NCBI RefSeq assembly: GCF_013410775.1
Contig: NZ_JACCFH010000001.1
Span: 3,968,001 to 4,032,000, forward strand
DNA length: 64,000 nucleotides
DNA from: Sphaerotilus montanus
GTDB lineage: Bacteria; Pseudomonadota; Gammaproteobacteria; Burkholderiales; Burkholderiaceae_C
Reading direction: 5' to 3'
Below the pieces are notes generated by a model. The model made no database searches and was not told the DNA's origin. It saw only the letters and a program-made list of their open reading frames with translations. Positions 60,705-64,000 of the stretch are shown piece after piece. A program made the translations under genes and the position numbers. Position 1 is the stretch's first letter. The number at the start of each line of letters is the position of its first letter.

Positions 60705-61831
60705 GGTGCGTCCTTCAATTGATCAACTGCCGAGCTGAAATAGGTTCCGAGAAAATCTGAAAGGCGGGCGTCATAGCCGTCAACGGTATTTCCCGTGGAT
60801 TGGAAATCGTTCAGGCATATCGAATGCGGGGCTGACCCACCGTGTTGCCGACGAAGCAGAGTGGCGTACCGTGAGGGCGCCGCGGGTGACCTGACATTGA
60901 AGTAATGGCAGATGTCGGTTCGGGGTGCGGACATGCCCAGAAAGTAGGCTGACCACGGGGCCATGAAAGTTGCCATGTTCAGATCGTTGCGACCACGGGT
61001 CCGGTTCCCGAGAAATGCTTCGATCTTGGGGCGGGCCACAGGATCGGCCCACAGGCGCTCGAGTACGCTGCGCCGCAGCGGAACATAGGTGTGAACCAGC
61101 GGTGAATCCACTTCGCCGCCGTGGAGTTCCTGCAGTAGTCGGCGAGCGTTGCGGGAGGCTGCGAGTGTCGGGGTTTCCTTGCCCGCCGACTGCATGGCTG
61201 ACAGCGATTTTTTCGAGATGAAGATCGACGCCAGACCGTTCGACTGGAAAAAGTGGGCGGCTGGCAGGGGGCGGGCCGGCAGCACGTCATCATTGAAATA
61301 GATGAAATGTTCGCCGAGGTCTGGTACCCGATGCAGGTGGGCTTCGATGACGTGCGAATTGAAGGTCGGCAGGTACTGCCCGTCAATGATCTGGCGGTGG
61401 TCAACAATACGGATGCGATCACCGCAGAGCCTGCATTCTTTCAGCCAGGCCGGCGTCTGGTTGTCGGTAACGATGTGGATGCGACGCACCCACGGCATAT
61501 TTTCCAGAACGCTGGCGACCGAGAAATACAGCTCGTCGTGGGACCGAAAGCGGGCTTCATCTCGTCCGCCAGCGACGGAGGCTGCGTGGTCAGGTCGGTG
61601 GGCCGCATACCGTTCACGCCAGCTCGGATCTGCGCCGTCTACCCAGGTGTAGACCACATCAATTGGAAACCGTGAAGGCAGTCCCTTGTCCGGATCCAGA
61701 TCCTGCGCGATGAGCGCCACTTCGCCATCTTCCGCGCAACCCAATTCGTTCAGGATTTGCGGATAGCGTTTGTTCAAGTGGTCGCGCAGGAATATCCCTG
61801 GAGAGCGCATGAATTTCTTGAGTTTGCGCAT
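60701..61831 (-). CDS. Stealth-family capsule sugar-phosphate transferase
   Basis: The 376-residue protein carries the Stealth conserved regions: CR1 FPIDVVYTWVDGADPSW (about residues 55-71), CR2 RFRSHDELYFSVASVLENMPWVRRIHIVTDNQTPAWL (about 94-130) followed by FNSHVIEAHLHRVPDLGEHFIYFNDDVLP, then CR3/CR4-type segments (HTYVPLRRSVLERLW; RTRGRNDLNMATFMAPW). Stealth enzymes transfer hexose-1-phosphate from UDP-sugars to build phosphodiester-linked capsules. The N-terminus KLKKFMRSPGIFLRDHLNKR matches that of the next gene, suggesting shared membrane docking. The 4-bp overlap with that gene couples their translation. Confidence 0.93.
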   Translation of the reverse strand: MRKLKKFMRSPGIFLRDHLNKRYPQILNELGCAEDGEVALIAQDLDPDKGLPSRFPIDVVYTWVDGADPSWRERYAAHRPDHAASVAGGRDEARFRSHDELYFSVASVLENMPWVRRIHIVTDNQTPAWLKECRLCGDRIRIVDHRQIIDGQYLPTFNSHVIEAHLHRVPDLGEHFIYFNDDVLPARPLPAAHFFQSNGLASIFISKKSLSAMQSAGKETPTLAASRNARRLLQELHGGEVDSPLVHTYVPLRRSVLERLWADPVARPKIEAFLGNRTRGRNDLNMATFMAPWSAYFLGMSAPRTDICHYFNVRSPAAPSRYATLLRRQHGGSAPHSICLNDFQSTGNTVDGYDARLSDFLGTYFSSAVDQLKDAP

Positions 61832-61846
61832 GGCGAGTTCTTGACG

Positions 61847-63487
61847 TCAGAGGCCGAGGGCCACTCTGGCCACCACCGCGATCTGATAAAGAATCTGCGT
61901 GATCCCGCGTGTGACCTCGATGTTCTTGGCGCCCGCGGCGGGCAGCACCATCAGCTCTTCACCGGGCAGGGGCACGGCATCCAGCCGCGTCTCCACCACC
62001 GTGCCATTGCGTGCCATGCGCAGGACGCGCGAGGTGTCCGCGTTCTGCGTGTAGCCCCCGGCCAGGCCGATGTAGCTGGCCACGGTGCGTTGCGGGTCGT
62101 GCTGGATCGCCAGCGGAAACAGCACCTCGCCATGGACCGTGACCTGCGACGAGCGCTCGGGCAGGACCAGCGTGTCACCGTCTTCCAGCAAGGTCTGGGC
62201 GGCGCTGTCCAGGCTGGGCAGCACCAGCTGGCCCTTCGGCTCGACGTTGCGGGCGCGCGAGGTGAACTTCATGACCAGCTCGGCTTCGCGGGCGCGCAAG
62301 GCCGCTTCCTCGCTGGTGGCGGAGCGTGCCGTGAGCACCTGGGTTTCGAGCTTGTCCAGCGACAACGTGATCATGTCCCGCTGCCGCGCCGCGATGGATT
62401 TCCGGAACACCTGCAGCGCCTCCAGCTGCGCCTGCGGTGCCGGGCGCAGCAGGGCCATTGCATCAGACAGCTTCGCACCATAGGGCAGCACCACCGAGCG
62501 TTCCCCGCGGTGGGCGCCTTCGATGCGGACCAGGATCGTGCCGGGGACCTTGTCCGACATCAGCGTCACCTCGTCGCCATTGCCGATCCGCACGGTCGCG
62601 GCCTCGGCGATGGGGTGGTGCTCGCTGCGCCGTTCGGGGCCGACCTGGCGGACGATGGAGAGATGGGTGGCGGTGGCCTTGGCTTGTGCCATCGCCAGGA
62701 TCTGGCTCGCCGGAATGTCCGCCCCCCGGAACTCGAAGATGCCGGCGTTCGCGACGTCACCACCGACCCGCACGCTGGATTGACGCGGCGCCACGAAGAT
62801 GGTGTCGCCATCGTGGAGCTGGAGCGCCTCCATGCGGCCTTCGAGCAGGAAGCGGTAGAGGTCGATGCGGGCGTGCGACCGGCCATGGCGCAGCACGTCC
62901 ACGGCCAGGTAGCTGCCCCGTTCCGCATCGATGCCGCCGGCCTGATCGAGGTAGTGCAGCACCGAGTCCGAGGACAGGCCGTTGTAGAGCCCGGGCTGCC
63001 GCACGAAGCCGGTCACGTAGACCTTCACCGGCTGCGCGGCTTCCAGCGTCGCGTAGCTGTAGACGCTGGCGCGGTAGACCCGCTTGACGCTGTTCTGGAT
63101 CAGCGCGCCCAGCTCGCCGTTGCGCACACCCTGGACACGCACGGGGCCGAGGCTCGGCAGAAAGATGTTGCCCTGGGCGTCGACTGTCTGCGTGGTGTCC
63201 AGCGTGAAGGTGCCCCACAGGCGGACCTGCACCTTGTCGCCTGGGGCGATCTGGTACTCCGGATTGAAGCCGGAAAACGACTGCCCGGCGAAACGCCCAT
63301 TGAACATCTGCGCACCGAACACCGGCACGGGCGGGTTGGTCGGGAGCGGCGCGGGTTCTGCGGCCAGCACGACCGACCCCGTCCACAGACCCGCGCAGAC
63401 CACCGTGGCCTGGACCCGCTGGCGCCAGGTGTGTGGCTGGTTGCGCGTGTGTGCGCTTGCGTTGGAGAGAGCTGTGTGCTGGGTCAT
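61847..63487 (-). CDS. kpsD: Capsule polysaccharide export protein, KpsD/OPX family
   Basis: The 546-residue protein has a signal peptide (VVCAGLWTGSVVLAAEP, cut near residue 42), the Poly_export domain (PEYQIAPGDKVQVRLWGTFTLDTTQTVDAQGNIFLPSLGPV, about 75-115) and three SLBB beta-grasp domains (KVYVTGFVRQPGLYNGL; SVRVGGDVANAGIFEF; QVTVHGEVLFPLAIQ). It has no lipobox, like KpsD and unlike Wza. It conveys capsule from the periplasm to the outer membrane. The ATG at 63487 lies 2 bp after the kpsE stop. A short hydrophobic C-terminus (ILYQIAVVARVALGL) completes it. Confidence 0.93.
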   Translation of the reverse strand: MTQHTALSNASAHTRNQPHTWRQRVQATVVCAGLWTGSVVLAAEPAPLPTNPPVPVFGAQMFNGRFAGQSFSGFNPEYQIAPGDKVQVRLWGTFTLDTTQTVDAQGNIFLPSLGPVRVQGVRNGELGALIQNSVKRVYRASVYSYATLEAAQPVKVYVTGFVRQPGLYNGLSSDSVLHYLDQAGGIDAERGSYLAVDVLRHGRSHARIDLYRFLLEGRMEALQLHDGDTIFVAPRQSSVRVGGDVANAGIFEFRGADIPASQILAMAQAKATATHLSIVRQVGPERRSEHHPIAEAATVRIGNGDEVTLMSDKVPGTILVRIEGAHRGERSVVLPYGAKLSDAMALLRPAPQAQLEALQVFRKSIAARQRDMITLSLDKLETQVLTARSATSEEAALRAREAELVMKFTSRARNVEPKGQLVLPSLDSAAQTLLEDGDTLVLPERSSQVTVHGEVLFPLAIQHDPQRTVASYIGLAGGYTQNADTSRVLRMARNGTVVETRLDAVPLPGEELMVLPAAGAKNIEVTRGITQILYQIAVVARVALGL

Positions 63488-63489
63488 GG

Positions 63490-64000
63490 TCAATCGCGGT
63501 GTTCCTGGACCGTGGCCCGCGCGAGCTGCACCGTCGCGAAGACGATCAGGCAGGCCATCAGCAGCGTGGCCAGGTCATAGAGGCGACGCGGGAACTCGGC
63601 CATCTCCGGATGGGTCGGGGGTTCGATCACCACCAGGCTCTTGAGCTTGCGGCTGGATTCGATGCGGGTGGCCTCGACCGACGCGAGTGCGCTCTTGTAG
63701 GCACTTTCCGCGAGCGTGACCTGGGTCTTCAGGCCGTGGAATTCGATGGCGAGCTTGCTGAGCGTGCCGTTCGTGTTCGGCCTGGTGGTCGTGGCGCTGC
63801 TGGTTTCTCGGCCGATCTGCTGTCTGGTGGCCGCCAGTTCCGCCTTCAGGGTGACGATGTCGGCGGCGTCGTCGTTCAGGAAGGCCTGCTTGGTGTTGAG
63901 TTCGGCTTCCAGTCGGGTCAGGCGGCTGCGCAGTTCGGTGGCTCGCGCGCCTGTGGCCTGGGCATCCGCCAGCGGATCCAGCATCTGGTGGCGGGCCTGG
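63490..64000 (-). CDS. kpsE: Capsule export inner-membrane protein KpsE (partial, 5' end outside window)
   Basis: Only the last 169 codons are visible; the frame stays open to the right edge. The visible part is a coiled coil (RSRLTRLEAELNTKQAFLNDDAADIVTLKAELAATRQQI), then the polysaccharide co-polymerase C-terminal signature: ESAYKSALASVEATRIESSRKLKSLVVIEPPTHPEMAEFPRRLYDL, and a final membrane helix, ATLLMACLIVFATVQLA. The P-x-x-P-E-x-A-x-x-P-R-R pattern is typical of KpsE/CtrB/BexC. It spans the periplasm with KpsD and the KpsMT transporter, whose genes should lie to the right. Confidence 0.9.
   Translation of the reverse strand, partial: QARHQMLDPLADAQATGARATELRSRLTRLEAELNTKQAFLNDDAADIVTLKAELAATRQQIGRETSSATTTRPNTNGTLSKLAIEFHGLKTQVTLAESAYKSALASVEATRIESSRKLKSLVVIEPPTHPEMAEFPRRLYDLATLLMACLIVFATVQLARATVQEHRD

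Noticed and set aside
1-64000. CRISPR arrays, tRNA or rRNA genes, prophage modules
   Set aside because: No regularly spaced repeats, cloverleaf sequences, rRNA signatures or phage structural genes were recognised anywhere in the window.

Overview
The window looks like chromosome from a high-GC beta-proteobacterium of the order Burkholderiales, plausibly the Sphaerotilus/Leptothrix/Rubrivivax side. This rests on about 70% GC, a GC-rich third codon position, KpsC/KpsS-type capsule genes, short eut and otn operons without microcompartment genes, and the characteristic GTGCCCGC...GCGGGCATGACG palindromes between convergent genes. The genus is inference. No rRNA, tRNA or CRISPR array was seen.

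Layout. 1-3.4 kb: a photolyase-family protein with permuted domains and an FAD oxidoreductase, divergent from a CarH/LitR-like MerR regulator. 3.5-9.9 kb: YegP, a 1279-bp IS5-type element lodged just before a GDT1-family cation exporter, HMG-CoA lyase, CreA, a LysR regulator divergent from an azoreductase, and a pirin. 9.9-19.2 kb: a four-carbon sugar-acid (threonate/erythronate) operon, a RutE-like reductase, and ethanolamine ammonia-lyase eutBC with a permease and an EutR-type regulator. 19.3-30 kb: a desuccinylase-like hydrolase, an unusual zinc-finger membrane protein, GNAT, YigZ, and a DUF2760-Hsp70-Hsp70 triad closed by a strong terminator. 30.1-31.3 kb: a low-GC patch with a lipoprotein gene, an attC-like end and a cold-shock/DUF1294 gene.

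31.4-46.6 kb is the most informative block: two divergent nitrogen-scavenging operons. The leftward one (ABC transporter, two DUF1989 proteins, urea carboxylase-type enzyme) carries a clear guanidine-I (ykkC) riboswitch in its leader, so its likely substrate is guanidine rather than urea. The rightward one encodes a BMP-type transporter, a biuret amidohydrolase, an allophanate hydrolase fused to an AtzH-like domain, and a GntR regulator. Both have sigma-54-like -24/-12 elements. The two routes meet at allophanate, whose hydrolase exists only in the rightward operon, so the pair works as one pathway: guanidine to carboxyguanidine to allophanate, biuret to allophanate, then CO2 and ammonia.

46.7-49.9 kb: phosphatidylserine decarboxylase and a Suv3-like helicase. 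49.9-64 kb: an ABC-dependent capsule locus read leftward: KpsE (cut by the window edge), a KpsD-like export protein, a Stealth sugar-phosphate transferase, a three-part GT2/TagF/TPR protein, a low-GC acyltransferase, then two identical-length IS copies in direct tandem sharing one CAAG target repeat, then KpsC and KpsS. The enzyme set suggests a phosphodiester-linked, teichoic-acid-like capsule on a Kdo primer.
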